A stretch of 64,000 nt of DNA from positions 1-64,000 of the forward strand of contig NZ_JOIY01000020.1 of NCBI RefSeq assembly GCF_000720185.1, read 5' to 3'. Of the stretch, positions 1 through 12,459 are shown piece after piece. Every line of letters starts with the position of its first letter. The stretch's first letter is position 1. Both the position numbers and the translations under genes were made by a program. The stretch is from Streptomyces sp. NRRL S-340 (GTDB lineage Bacteria; Actinomycetota; Actinomycetes; Streptomycetales; Streptomycetaceae). The notes under the pieces were generated by a model. The model searched no databases and was not told where the DNA came from. It was given only the letters and a program-made list of their open reading frames with translations.

Positions 1-4188
<4,188 letters not shown>

Positions 4189-4205
4189 CCGATCGGCCCG
4201 GGCAG

Positions 4206-4256
4206 GCGAAGGGCGCCCCGCGGAGTACGTCACCGTCTCCGCGGTGCGCCCTTCGC
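4206..4256 (+). terminator. transcription terminator after serC
   Basis: A 20-base-pair stem with one mismatch (left arm 4206-4225, right arm 4237-4256) and an 11-base loop begins 17 bases after the serC stop codon. There is no U tract, as is common for streptomycete terminators. It can serve both strands and also lies just beyond the end of the DUF397 remnant on the minus strand. Confidence 0.8.
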
Positions 4257-4287
4257 GCGTGTGCTGCCGCCGCTTGTCGCTCGCCGC

Positions 4288-4451
4288 TCAGAACTGCTGG
4301 AGGAACGCCTGCCAGCTGTCGCGGGAGACGGTGAGCAGGGGGCCGTCCTGCTGCTTGCTGTCGCGGACGGCGCGGCCGTGACCGGCCGTGGGGCCGCCTC
4401 CACGCGGTTGCTCTCCGCTCCGGAACACGACGATTTCCGGAAGCGGCCCAT
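4288..4451 (-). pseudogene. DUF397 protein gene, frameshifted
   Basis: Reading from the ATG at 4451, the first 20 residues (MGRFRKSSCSG, then VEAA) are a clear DUF397 start. After a CCCC run near 4389-4394 the family sequence continues in the next frame: AVRDSKQQDGPLLTVS, SWQAFLQQF and a stop at 4288. One added base would restore an intact protein of about 55 residues. DUF397 proteins usually sit directly after an XRE-family regulator with a DUF5753 domain, as here. The frame as it stands runs on out of register through the terminator. This is either a decayed gene or a one-base sequence error. Confidence 0.75.
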
Positions 4452-4460
4452 AACCTCGGG

Positions 4461-4672
4461 TCACGATGCGTCTTCCTTCAAGGTCCGCAGTACACCCCGG
4501 ATAAGCTTCGCGCTCGCGTCCGGCGCCAGTGCCGACGATCGTGGTAGGTCGTATGCATCGGCGTAAGCGGCCAAGTCCGCCGCTCCCTCAAGGACGAGGT
4601 GCCGCTCAGGTTGCCCACCGCCACCGCTTCGACTGCCGGCTCCTCGTCGAAGCAGTCGTCGCAGCCGGTCAC
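4461..4672 (-). pseudogene. small acidic protein gene, probably frameshifted, unknown family
   Basis: A GTG at 4672 opens a frame reading CDDCFDEEPAVEAVAVGNL. At about 4607 the sequence switches to a second frame reading ERHLVLEGAADLAAYADAYD and ending LRTLKEDAS at 4461. One inserted base at the junction joins them into a plausible 70-residue protein with normal streptomycete codon use. It lies between the DUF5753 gene and the DUF397 remnant. I do not recognise the family. Neither frame alone is convincing, and the call rests on the join. Confidence 0.4.
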
Positions 4673-4710
4673 CTGGCCGTGCGAGGACGACGTGGTCCGG
4701 CCGTACGTCC

Positions 4711-5400
4711 TCAGAGTCTGATGCTCCGGCGAACGCAGGCGATCAGATGCTGCGCGTCGGGGCCGTAGACGGCCGACTCCGCGAGCGCGTCCCAGGCCCG
4801 GCGGTAGAGAGTGATCGTTTCGGCATCATCGAGCCAGAGTTCGGCGTGCCAGTCCTCGACCGTGACCAGTCGGTCGTCCAGTACCCAGAACCCGTTGCCG
4901 GCCGGCACGCGCAGTGGAGCGTCCAGGGGAACGATCCCCAGGTGGACGGTGTCCATACCCACGACACCGAGGAGCCCGTCCAGTTGAGCGGCCAGGACTT
5001 CCGGCACAAAGACCCGGGACCGAAGAGCCGCTTCCCACATGACCAGGTTCAACCGCTTACCCGGCTGGTACAGCCACTCCTGGCGCTTCATACGGGCTCG
5101 CACCGCGTTCTCCGTGTCCTGCGGAGAACGGCGGAGCCCTGCATGCGATGTGAAGAGGCTTCTGACGCAGTCGGCGGTCCGGAGGAGACCGTTCGCCACA
5201 TGGTCGTCCCACACATACAGCGTTCGCGACTCGTCGACGAGGGCGTTCCACGTCTCCTGCACTGGAGCGTGCCCTGCCGCGAGCAGGCGCCGCCAGGACC
5301 GGATGTGGCTCTCGAAGCCCTTCAGCCGAGCCCGCAGCTCATCGAAGACGGCCGGCTGCCCCACCGCCTCGGCCCCCGAACGGAGTGCCCGCGTCCTCAT
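4711..5400 (-). CDS. DUF5753 domain protein lacking the N-terminal HTH
   Basis: The 229-residue product matches the C-terminal DUF5753 (Scr1/BldB-associated antitoxin-like) half of XRE-family regulators: ESRTLYVWDDHVANGLLRTA, ARMKRQEWLY, EAALRSRVFVPEVLAAQLD, HLIACVRRS. These regulators normally begin with a helix-turn-helix of about 60 residues, and none is present. The start ATG at 5400 overlaps the stop of the M48 peptidase gene as ATGA, so translation may be coupled. The open frame continues upstream through the peptidase gene but does not look like a DNA-binding domain. Downstream are remnants of a small gene and a DUF397 gene. It is probably a truncated regulator with uncertain activity. 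Confidence 0.72.
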   Translation of the reverse strand: MRTRALRSGAEAVGQPAVFDELRARLKGFESHIRSWRRLLAAGHAPVQETWNALVDESRTLYVWDDHVANGLLRTADCVRSLFTSHAGLRRSPQDTENAVRARMKRQEWLYQPGKRLNLVMWEAALRSRVFVPEVLAAQLDGLLGVVGMDTVHLGIVPLDAPLRVPAGNGFWVLDDRLVTVEDWHAELWLDDAETITLYRRAWDALAESAVYGPDAQHLIACVRRSIRL

Positions 5401-6749
5401 CCCATGCCGTCGCGGACGATCCTGCGGGCCACCTCCGCGCGCGCTCCGGCGAGTTCGGCGGTGATCCGGCCCGAGCGGTCGTCGTCCAGGAGGACGGCCG
5501 CCTGCGACGGCGGGCCCGCGAGCAGGCAGGCGCGTCTGAGATGGGTCGGCGGGTGGGTGGAGTCCACGCTGTGGCCGCGCCGGGCGCCCGCCCGCCGCTG
5601 GCGCTCGTACTCGTACTCGGGGACGGAGGCGATGTGCGCGGCCAGCCGCGTCCAGAGGCCGCCCTCGGCGCCCTCGGCGTCCGCGGAGGCCACCGCGGCC
5701 CTGCGGGCCGAACGCGCCCCCGTCAGCGCCGCGTTGCTGATCTCGCGCCGCAGGAAGACGTCGATGGACTCCGCTATCAGGAGTTGGTCCGTGAGGGCCG
5801 CCGCGGCCTCGGTGGAGCCGGCCCGGGCGGCCTCCCGGTCGGCCAGGTACTCGCCGCGCTGGGCCGCCCGCAGCGTCAGGTGGTCGAGGAGGGACAGCAC
5901 GCCCTGAACGAGCAGGAGGGGCACGGCGTAGACCGCGTTCACGAGCATCTCGCCGGCGGTCGGCCGCGCGATCGGCGTGAAGTAGTAGCGCCATACGGTC
6001 AGGGACCGCAGGGCCGTGGCCACCACCACGCCGCGCCGCGTGTCGCCGTTGCCGTAGTGGCCCAGCTCATGGCCCAGCAGGGCGACGCGCTGCTGCGGGG
6101 ACAGCACCTCCCACAGGGGCAGGCCCAGGGACAGGACCCGGCGGCCGCGCACCCCCTGGGAGACGACGCTCGCGTTGATCTCCTTGCCGACCGTGATCCT
6201 GTCCACGCCGCGGGTGCCGACGACCCCGGCGACCTCGTCGACCAACGCGTACAGCTCCGGCGCGTCGGCACGGTGCAGCACGGTCCCGTCGTCGGACGCT
6301 CCGGGCAGCCGCGGCCGCAGCGCGACGGCCATCGCCAGCAGCACCGCGCCCACCAGCACGAGGCCGCCGCCCCAGCCCCACACGAGGCAGAAGACGCCTG
6401 CCGCCAGCAGCGCCGCGGTGACGCCGTGCACGGCGAGGGCGAGGGCGTACCCGAGCACCGTGGCGCCGTCCCGCCGCACGCGCGGTCCGGCGCCGTCTTG
6501 CGCCATCTCGGCGTGGAGCCTCTCCCCGTACCGCCGGGCCAGCGCGCGCCGGGCCTCCTCCAGCCTGTCCTGCCCGGCCCGCTCGCCCCGCCTCCCCCGC
6601 TCCTCCGCCTTCTCCCGCTCCTGCAGGCGCTCCCTCGGGTCGACGTTCCAGTCGCAGGCCGCGCACCAGACGGTGAACCGGCCGTCCGCATGGATCTGTG
6701 CCCCGCATTCCGGGCACGGCTGTGTCGTCTCCCCCACGGCAGCAGGCAT
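5397..6749 (-). CDS. M48 family zinc metallopeptidase, membrane-bound
   Basis: This is a 450-residue HtpX/Ste24-like integral membrane protease. The N-terminus has a zinc-ribbon pair (CPECG at 12-16, then CAAC), followed by a charged coiled stretch and two hydrophobic segments at roughly 110-155. The catalytic HELGH is at residues 227-231, and the downstream metal-ligand region contains GEYLADREAA. Proteins of this class degrade damaged membrane proteins. A purine-rich ribosome site (GGAGAGAAGG) precedes the ATG at 6749. The last codons overlap the DUF5753 gene. The N-terminal zinc ribbon is an addition seen in actinobacterial members. Confidence 0.88.
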   Translation of the reverse strand: MPAAVGETTQPCPECGAQIHADGRFTVWCAACDWNVDPRERLQEREKAEERGRRGERAGQDRLEEARRALARRYGERLHAEMAQDGAGPRVRRDGATVLGYALALAVHGVTAALLAAGVFCLVWGWGGGLVLVGAVLLAMAVALRPRLPGASDDGTVLHRADAPELYALVDEVAGVVGTRGVDRITVGKEINASVVSQGVRGRRVLSLGLPLWEVLSPQQRVALLGHELGHYGNGDTRRGVVVATALRSLTVWRYYFTPIARPTAGEMLVNAVYAVPLLLVQGVLSLLDHLTLRAAQRGEYLADREAARAGSTEAAAALTDQLLIAESIDVFLRREISNAALTGARSARRAAVASADAEGAEGGLWTRLAAHIASVPEYEYERQRRAGARRGHSVDSTHPPTHLRRACLLAGPPSQAAVLLDDDRSGRITAELAGARAEVARRIVRDGMG

Positions 6750-6849
6750 GAAGGCCTTCTCTCCCCTCCCCGCGGCCCCTCCCCGAGGGCCGCCCGAACA
6801 TGGCAGGGGAATCTGATCACGCGGACCCGCCCGGGTAAAGCCGCGCGGG

Positions 6850-7842
6850 TCAGGACCTGCGCCGCCGCAGCCGCCCCAGACCGAACACCAGCAACGCCGC
6901 CGCGAGGACCGCCACCGCGCCCGTCGTCAGTCTGCCCGAGGTGCCGCCACTCTCCCCCGATGCGGGGGAACCGCCCTTGTCCGAGGGGGACTTGGCGGAG
7001 GAGCCCGCTGCGTCGGGCGCGTCCTCGGCCCGTACGGGGCTGTCGGCGCCCTCGCTGCCGTACAGCAGCTTCGTGCCGTCGGCGCTGTACGTGACCGACT
7101 CGCCCTGGCGCTGCAACGGTACGTCGAGGCGGCCGAGGCGCTTGATCCTGCCGCCGTTCCAGTCGTAGTAGATGCCGCCGAAGTAGCCCCGGACGGCGAG
7201 CCGGGTGCCGTCGGGGGAGAACGCGGCGTCGGTGGCCCACAGGTCGACGGGGGCGACGGGCTTGAAGATGTTGGTGCCGGAGGCGGACAGGTGGGCCGGG
7301 CCCTCGAAGAGGTGGCCGCCGTCCTCCTTCTTGTCGATGATGTACACGCGCCCCGTCTTCGGGTGCACGACCAGCGACTCGGCGTTGCGGGCGCCGTCCG
7401 CGTACTTCACCACGTACTGCGTGGCCCGGACCGTCTGGTCCTTGAGCACCTTCGGCTCGGGCAGCTTGTAGATCCACACGTGCGGCCAGGTGCCGTCGAG
7501 GTTGTCGCCGATGTCACCGACGTAGATCTCGTTGCCCGGGCCTATGGAGATCGCCTCGACGTCGCGGGGGCGGCCGATGCCCTTGAGGGTGACGGTGGCG
7601 ACGGTCCTGCCGGTGCGGCTGTCCACCGCGTAGATGTACGGGCCGTCGTCGCTGTCGTTGTGCGTCCAGTAGACGCCCGGGTGCAGGTGCGAGGCGGCCA
7701 GGCCGCTGGACTCCTTGATCCTCGGGTCCTTGATCGTGAACCCGCCGTCCCCGTCGGCGGCGGAGGCGGGCGGGGCGGCGGCGGGCACGGCGAACGCGCC
7801 CACGAGCAGGGCCCCGGCGAGCAGGGCGGACGGTCGGCGCAT
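6850..7842 (-). CDS. secreted, membrane-anchored beta-propeller (WD40/PD40-like) protein
   Basis: The 330-residue product begins MRRPSALLAGALLVGAFAVP, a signal peptide ending near ASAAD. A body rich in propeller-like turns follows (WTHNDSDDGPYIYAVDSRTG, IYVGDIGDNLDG, AAFSPDGTRLAV). It ends in a Ser/Gly-rich spacer, one transmembrane helix and an RRRRS tail, so the propeller should face outward. There is no LPXTG sorting motif. The ATG at 7842 is chosen over the in-frame start at 7875 because it places the signal peptide first. The function is unknown; such proteins bind or scaffold rather than catalyse. Confidence 0.75.
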   Translation of the reverse strand: MRRPSALLAGALLVGAFAVPAAAPPASAADGDGGFTIKDPRIKESSGLAASHLHPGVYWTHNDSDDGPYIYAVDSRTGRTVATVTLKGIGRPRDVEAISIGPGNEIYVGDIGDNLDGTWPHVWIYKLPEPKVLKDQTVRATQYVVKYADGARNAESLVVHPKTGRVYIIDKKEDGGHLFEGPAHLSASGTNIFKPVAPVDLWATDAAFSPDGTRLAVRGYFGGIYYDWNGGRIKRLGRLDVPLQRQGESVTYSADGTKLLYGSEGADSPVRAEDAPDAAGSSAKSPSDKGGSPASGESGGTSGRLTTGAVAVLAAALLVFGLGRLRRRRS

Positions 7843-7951
7843 GCCCCAAGCCTGCCATCCCCCGGGGCCGTTCACGTCAGGTGGCAGGCGTCACAGCCCC
7901 TCGACCGCCCCTCGTGCACCGTCCGCCGCCCCCGTCGTCCATCATGAGCGG

Positions 7952-8635
7952 ATGCTCAGGTTCATGCCCGTCGGTGACTCCATGACGATCGGGAGCGCGG
8001 GCGAACACACGTGGCGCTACCGGCTCTGGCAGCACCTGCGCGCCACGTACGGGGGGCCGTTCGCCCTCGTCGGCCCGCGCGAGGCGCTGTACGACAAGGC
8101 GGCCGACGCCCCCGTCTCCCACGAGTACGCCGACCCGGACTTCCCACGCTCCCACCTGGCCGGCTGGGGCGAGGGCTGGACTCACATGGCCCCGCTGATC
8201 GGCGAGGCGGTCCGCGAGCACCGGGCGGACGTGCTGCTCGTCTCCCTCGGCCTGATCGACCTCGGCTTCTACACCGACGCCGAGCAGACGGCGGCGAACG
8301 TACGCGTCTTCCTGACCGCCGCGCGCGCCGCGAACCCCCGCGTCCGGATGGTCCTGCTCCCGGTCATACCCAACGTCCGCGCCGCCACCGACGCGCCTTT
8401 CGCCGCCCAGGTCCGCCTCTTCAACGAGCTGCTGGCCAAGACCGTCGCCGACCTCGACGAGCCGCGCTCGCCGCTGCTGCTGGCGGCCCCGCCGGACGGC
8501 TACGACATCCACCGCGACACCTACGACGGCACCCATCCCAACGCGCGCGGCGAACACGCCATCGCGGGGGCGTTCGCCGGGGCGATGTACCAGGAGTGGG
8601 GAATCGGACAGCCGTACGCGGCTGGAACGGGTTGA
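7952..8635 (+). CDS. SGNH/GDSL-family hydrolase
   Basis: The 227-residue product is an esterase or lipase-like hydrolase. It has the nucleophile block FMPVGDSMT near the N-terminus and the C-terminal Asp-x-x-His block in YDGTHPNARGEH. No signal peptide is visible, so it should be cytoplasmic or non-classically exported. The ATG at 7952 sits directly before the conserved block. It is divergent from the propeller gene, with 109 bases between the starts. The end of the gene is tandemly duplicated and forms a hairpin. The substrate is unknown. Confidence 0.85.
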   Translation: MLRFMPVGDSMTIGSAGEHTWRYRLWQHLRATYGGPFALVGPREALYDKAADAPVSHEYADPDFPRSHLAGWGEGWTHMAPLIGEAVREHRADVLLVSLGLIDLGFYTDAEQTAANVRVFLTAARAANPRVRMVLLPVIPNVRAATDAPFAAQVRLFNELLAKTVADLDEPRSPLLLAAPPDGYDIHRDTYDGTHPNARGEHAIAGAFAGAMYQEWGIGQPYAAGTG

Positions 8636-8669
8636 CCGGATTCCGGCCAACGGGTTGACCGGAATCCGG
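8636..8669 (+). terminator. terminator hairpin made by a 23-base tandem duplication
   Basis: The unit AACGGGTTGACCGGAWTCCG occurs at 8626 and again at 8649, duplicating the region around the hydrolase stop codon (8633-8635). The two copies place CCGGATTCCGG (8636-8646) opposite CCGGAATCCGG (8659-8669), giving a perfect 11-base-pair stem with a 12-base loop. From here to the aldo/keto reductase gene at 8913 I see no gene; that stretch must hold its promoter. Confidence 0.65.
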
Positions 8670-8912
8670 CGTCTCCCCGTCACGGTGAGTGCCGTCGTTC
8701 CACGCGGTTGCCCTCTCCGTGAGGCGACCGGGGGGAGCGCCACGACGACCGTTCCGGAAGACACCACGGGGACAGGACCGTGGTGAACCTCGGTGACGAC
8801 ATCACCTCACGGGCACAGGGGTCGGCCTCGTCCCCGAGACCGACGCCTTCCCCCGCGACCGAGCCGCGCCGCCCTTGCCTGGAGCGCACTCCACGTCGTT
8901 GGCTTGGAGACC

Positions 8913-9902
8913 ATGAAGTACACACAGCTCGGACGCACCGGACTCAAGGTCAGCAGGCTGGTCCTCGGCACGATGAACTTCGGTCCGCAGACCGGCGAGG
9001 CGGACAGTCACGCGATCATGGACGCGGCACTGGACGCCGGGATCAACTTCTTCGACACCGCGAACGTGTACGGCTGGGGCGAGAACAAGGGCCGCACCGA
9101 GTCGATCATCGGCAACTGGTTCGCCCAGGACGGCGGCCGCCGGGACAAGGTCGTCCTCGCCACCAAGGTCTACGGCAACATGGGCGCCGACGGCGAGGCC
9201 TGGCCCAACCACGACAAGCTCTCCGCGCTCAACATCCGGCGGGCCGTCGACGCCTCCCTCAAGCGGCTCCGGACCGACCACATCGACCTGTACCAGTTCC
9301 ACCACGTCGACCGCAGCACTCCCTTCGAGGAGATCTGGCAGGCCATCGACGTCCTCGTCCGGCAGGGCAAGATCCTCTACGCCGGCTCGTCCAACTTCGC
9401 CGGCTACAAGATCGCCCAGGCCAACGAGACGGCGGCCCGGCTGGGCTCGTACGGTCTGGTCAGCGAGCAGTGCCTGTACAACCTGGTCGAGCGGCGCGCC
9501 GAGATGGAGGTCATCCCGGCCGCGCAGGACTACGGGCTCGGCGTGATCCCGTGGTCGCCGCTGCACGGCGGGCTGCTGGGCGGCGTGCTCAAGAAGCAGG
9601 CCGAGGGCGGCCGGCGCGCCGGCGGACGGACCGTGGACTCCCTCGCCGACCCGGCGCTGCGCGGCAAGGTCCAGGCGTACGAGGACCTGCTCGACAAGCA
9701 CGGCCTGGAACCGGGCGAGACCGCCCTGGCGTGGCTGCTCACCCGGCCCGGTGTGACCGGCCCGATCGTCGGCCCGCGCACCGGCGAACAGCTCGCGTCC
9801 GCGGTGCGCGCCGTCGAGCTGGAGCTGGGCGCGGAACTGCTCGCCGAACTCGACGGGATCTTCCCGGGCCCGGGCCCGTCCCCGGAGGCCTTCGCCTGGT
9901 GA
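8913..9902 (+). CDS. aldo/keto reductase
   Basis: This is a 329-residue NADPH-dependent carbonyl reductase of the YajO/tas-like group. The catalytic tetrad is visible: Asp and Tyr in FFDTANVYGWG, Lys in VLATKVYG, and His in YQFHHVDR. The C-terminal nucleotide-binding block is GPIVGPRTGEQL. The ATG at 8913 has GGAG seven bases upstream. The gene stands alone, followed by a low-complexity region. The substrate cannot be inferred. Confidence 0.92.
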   Translation: MKYTQLGRTGLKVSRLVLGTMNFGPQTGEADSHAIMDAALDAGINFFDTANVYGWGENKGRTESIIGNWFAQDGGRRDKVVLATKVYGNMGADGEAWPNHDKLSALNIRRAVDASLKRLRTDHIDLYQFHHVDRSTPFEEIWQAIDVLVRQGKILYAGSSNFAGYKIAQANETAARLGSYGLVSEQCLYNLVERRAEMEVIPAAQDYGLGVIPWSPLHGGLLGGVLKKQAEGGRRAGGRTVDSLADPALRGKVQAYEDLLDKHGLEPGETALAWLLTRPGVTGPIVGPRTGEQLASAVRAVELELGAELLAELDGIFPGPGPSPEAFAW

Positions 9903-9904
9903 GC

Positions 9905-10265
9905 GCCGGGGCGCCCGGTCAGGCACACGGGCGACCGGGCAAACGGGACCGGGCCGCCGCACGGTGCCCGGCTCGGCCGAACGGTGCCCGATCCGACACC
10001 GAGTGATCGACCGGCCGCCCGGTGCCTGACCGGACGCGGAATGCCTGATCGGGGCCACGGTGCCTGACCGGACGCGGATTCCCCGACCGACGGCCGGCAC
10101 CTGACCGGACGCAGGGGACCTGACCGGGCCACGGTGCCGGTCGAGGGCCCGGCGCCTGACCGGACGCGGAGTGCCCGTGGGGCCCGGTGCCCGGTCGCAC
10201 GCAGAGTGCCTGACCGGGGCCGCGGTGCCTGACCGGGGGCTCCGCCCGGGTACCGGTGCCTGAAG
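9905..10265 (+). repeat. low-complexity G+C island with degenerate repeats
   Basis: This stretch of about 360 bases without a gene is made of short imperfect units. CCTGACCGGACGC occurs at about 10025, 10063, 10100 and 10154, with many variants such as TGCCTGATCGGGGCC and GTGCCCGG between them. All six frames contain only Pro/Arg/Gly-rich translations with no family resemblance. It may be replication-slippage filler. Confidence 0.7.
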
Positions 10266-10327
10266 CGAGTGCGTGCGGGCGCCGTACGGGAACGCGGGCG
10301 CGGCGGTCCTCACCGCCGCGCCCGCCG

Positions 10328-10417
10328 TCACCGGCCGAGCGCGGCCGCGACGGCGACGACAGCCAACATCAGCACTAGCGCACCGGCCATGATCCGGTTC
10401 CGGGTTTTCGGGTCCAC
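10328..10417 (-). CDS. 29-residue single-pass membrane peptide
   Basis: A GTG at 10417 opens a 30-codon frame encoding VDPKTRNRIMAG followed by a continuous hydrophobic stretch and ending LGR. A short basic head and one helix of about 17 residues are typical of small membrane peptides. The gene starts 11 bases after the thpR stop on the same strand, so it is probably the last gene of that operon. Codon use is orderly, unlike the surrounding filler. I recall similar TRNRIMAG-type peptides in other streptomycetes but cannot confirm that here. Confidence 0.5.
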   Translation of the reverse strand: MDPKTRNRIMAGALVLMLAVVAVAAALGR

Positions 10418-10427
10418 GTCTTCGAGA

Positions 10428-11021
10428 CTAACCGGCCGCGTCCGAGGCCTGTCCGGCGGACCCGAGCGGCCAGCGGCCGACCTGCTCGTAGCGGGGCTGC
10501 TCCCCCGGTACGCCCGACGCCGGCAGGAAGCTGCGGACGAGGACGATCCCGTCCACGGTCCAGGTACGGCTGCCGAAGGCGCGCAGGGCGTCGACGTGCG
10601 GTCGTACGTCCACGGCCTGCCGGCCGCGCGCCACCGTCAGATGGGCCCGGTAGCGGCGGTGCTCCCCCGTCTCCAGGCCCGCCTTGCGCCCGGCCGCCTC
10701 GGCGCGCCCGGCGAGCAGCCCCAGCGTCTGCAGGTCGCCCTGCGCGCCCGTCCACAGCGCCTTCCCGTGCCCGAACTGCCCGCCGCCGCGCAGCGCCAGC
10801 GCGAAGGGCTCCGTCCGGCGCGCCGCCTTCCCGAGACGCGCCTCCAGCTCCGGTACGGTCTCCTCGCCCACCTCGCCGTAGAAGGCGAGGGTCAGGTGCC
10901 AGCCGGGCCGCCCGGTCCAGCGCAGCCGCTCGGCCCCCGGCAGGCCCCGCAACACCTCCACCTCGGCCGCCAGCGCGTCCACGACGTCGTCCGGGGGCAG
11001 TACGGCGGCGAAGAGTCTCAT
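10428..11021 (-). CDS. thpR: RNA 2',3'-cyclic phosphodiesterase (2'-5' RNA ligase family)
   Basis: The 197-residue product belongs to the 2H phosphoesterase superfamily, shown by its two HxT motifs: HLTLAFYGEV in the first half and HLTVARGRQ in the second, with MRLFAAVLPPDD at the N-terminus. ThpR opens 2',3'-cyclic phosphates on RNA and can join 2'-5' RNA ends in vitro. The ATG at 11021 is chosen because MRLF is the family start; the frame upstream is spurious. The end of the gene is 11 bases from the small membrane peptide gene. Confidence 0.9.
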   Translation of the reverse strand: MRLFAAVLPPDDVVDALAAEVEVLRGLPGAERLRWTGRPGWHLTLAFYGEVGEETVPELEARLGKAARRTEPFALALRGGGQFGHGKALWTGAQGDLQTLGLLAGRAEAAGRKAGLETGEHRRYRAHLTVARGRQAVDVRPHVDALRAFGSRTWTVDGIVLVRSFLPASGVPGEQPRYEQVGRWPLGSAGQASDAAG

Positions 11022-11067
11022 GGAGCCAGTGTCCCCGCCCCGGCCCGGGGGCGGGGCGGGGGCGGGC

Positions 11068-12429
11068 TCACGCGGCCGGGGCCAGTTCCTTCCCGCGTTC
11101 GCGCGGCACGAAGTCCACCCGGGGGTGGCCCCGGTGCCAGCCCACCGACAGGCGCAGGTCACCCATCCGGGCCAGGACCAGGCCGATGGTGACGGCCGCG
11201 GTGACCGAGACCAGGCCGCCGAGGGCGAAGCCGACCCGGGCGCCGTAGGCGTCGGTGACCCAGCCGACCACGGGCGCGCCGAGCGGGGTGCCGCCCACGA
11301 AGACCATCATGAACAGCGCCATGACCCGGCCGCGCATGGCCGGATCCGTGGCCATCTGGACCGCGGTGTTGGCCGTGACGTTGACGGTCAGGCCGAAGAC
11401 ACCGATCGGCGCCATCAGCAGCGCGAACAGCCAGTACGACGGGGCGAGCGCGGCCACGACCTCCAGCACGCCGAAGACGGCGGCGGCGCCGACCAGCACG
11501 CGCAGCCGGGCGGTGCCGCGGCGGGCCGCGAGCAGCGCGCCGACCAGGGAGCCGACCGCCATGACGGTGTTGAAGAGGCTGTAGGCGCCGGCGCCCGCGT
11601 GGAAGACGTCGTCGGCGAAGGCCGACAGCCACACCGGGAAGTTGAACCCGAAGGTGCCGATGAAGCCGACCAGGACGATCGGCCAGATCAGGTCGGGGCG
11701 GCCCGCGACGTAGCGCAGGCCCTCGCGGAGCTGGCCCTTGCCGCGCGGGGCGCGCTCGACGACGTGCAGCTCGCGGGCGCGCATCAGCAGGAGTCCGGCG
11801 ATGGGCGCGACGAAGGACAGGCCGTTGGCGAGGAAGGCCCAGCCGGTGCCGACGCCGGTGATCATGACGCCCGCGACCGCGGGGCCGACCAGCCGGGCCG
11901 ACTGGAAGTTCGCCGAGTTCAGGCTGACGGCGTTCTGCAGCTGCCCGGGGCCGACCATCTCCGAGACGAAGGACTGGCGGGCCGGGTTGTCGACGACCGT
12001 GGCCAGGCCCATGGCGAAGGCGGCGACGTAGACGTGCCAGACCTGGACGTGCCCGGTGAGCGTGAGCGCGGCGAGCGCGAGGCCGGTGAGGCCCATCGCG
12101 GTCTGTGTGCACAGCAGCGTGGGCCGCTTGGGCAGCCGGTCGACGAGGACGCCGCCGTAGAGGCCGAAGAGCAGCATCGGCAGGAACTGCAGGGCCGTGG
12201 TGATGCCGACGGCCGCGGAGGAGCCGGTGAGGCTGAGCACGAGCCAGTCCTGGGCGATGCGCTGCATCCAGGTGCCGGTGTTGGAGACGACCTGGCCCAG
12301 GAAGAACAGGCGGTAGTTCCTGACCTTCAGGGAGCTGAACATCGAGGACTTGCGGGGGGTGTCGGGGGCGGGCTGGGAGTCGTGGGCGGTCGGTGCGGGG
12401 GCGGAAGCTGCTCCGGATCCCGTACTCAA
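11068..12429 (-). CDS. MFS drug-efflux transporter (EntS/MFS_3 type)
   Basis: The 453-residue inner-membrane protein has about twelve hydrophobic segments after a 30-residue disordered N-terminal tail. Typical blocks are NYRLFFLGQVVSNTGTWMQ at the first helix, GGVLVDRLPKRPTLL in loop 2-3 (motif A), and NPARQSFVSEMV. It resembles exporters of siderophores and drugs. The gene starts 30 bases after the MarR gene on the same strand, which implies a repressor-pump operon induced by a ligand of the MarR protein. The substrate is unknown. Confidence 0.9.
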   Translation of the reverse strand: MSTGSGAASAPAPTAHDSQPAPDTPRKSSMFSSLKVRNYRLFFLGQVVSNTGTWMQRIAQDWLVLSLTGSSAAVGITTALQFLPMLLFGLYGGVLVDRLPKRPTLLCTQTAMGLTGLALAALTLTGHVQVWHVYVAAFAMGLATVVDNPARQSFVSEMVGPGQLQNAVSLNSANFQSARLVGPAVAGVMITGVGTGWAFLANGLSFVAPIAGLLLMRARELHVVERAPRGKGQLREGLRYVAGRPDLIWPIVLVGFIGTFGFNFPVWLSAFADDVFHAGAGAYSLFNTVMAVGSLVGALLAARRGTARLRVLVGAAAVFGVLEVVAALAPSYWLFALLMAPIGVFGLTVNVTANTAVQMATDPAMRGRVMALFMMVFVGGTPLGAPVVGWVTDAYGARVGFALGGLVSVTAAVTIGLVLARMGDLRLSVGWHRGHPRVDFVPRERGKELAPAA

Positions 12430-12459
12430 AAGGGTTCGCCTCCTTGCGGCTGACGTGCG

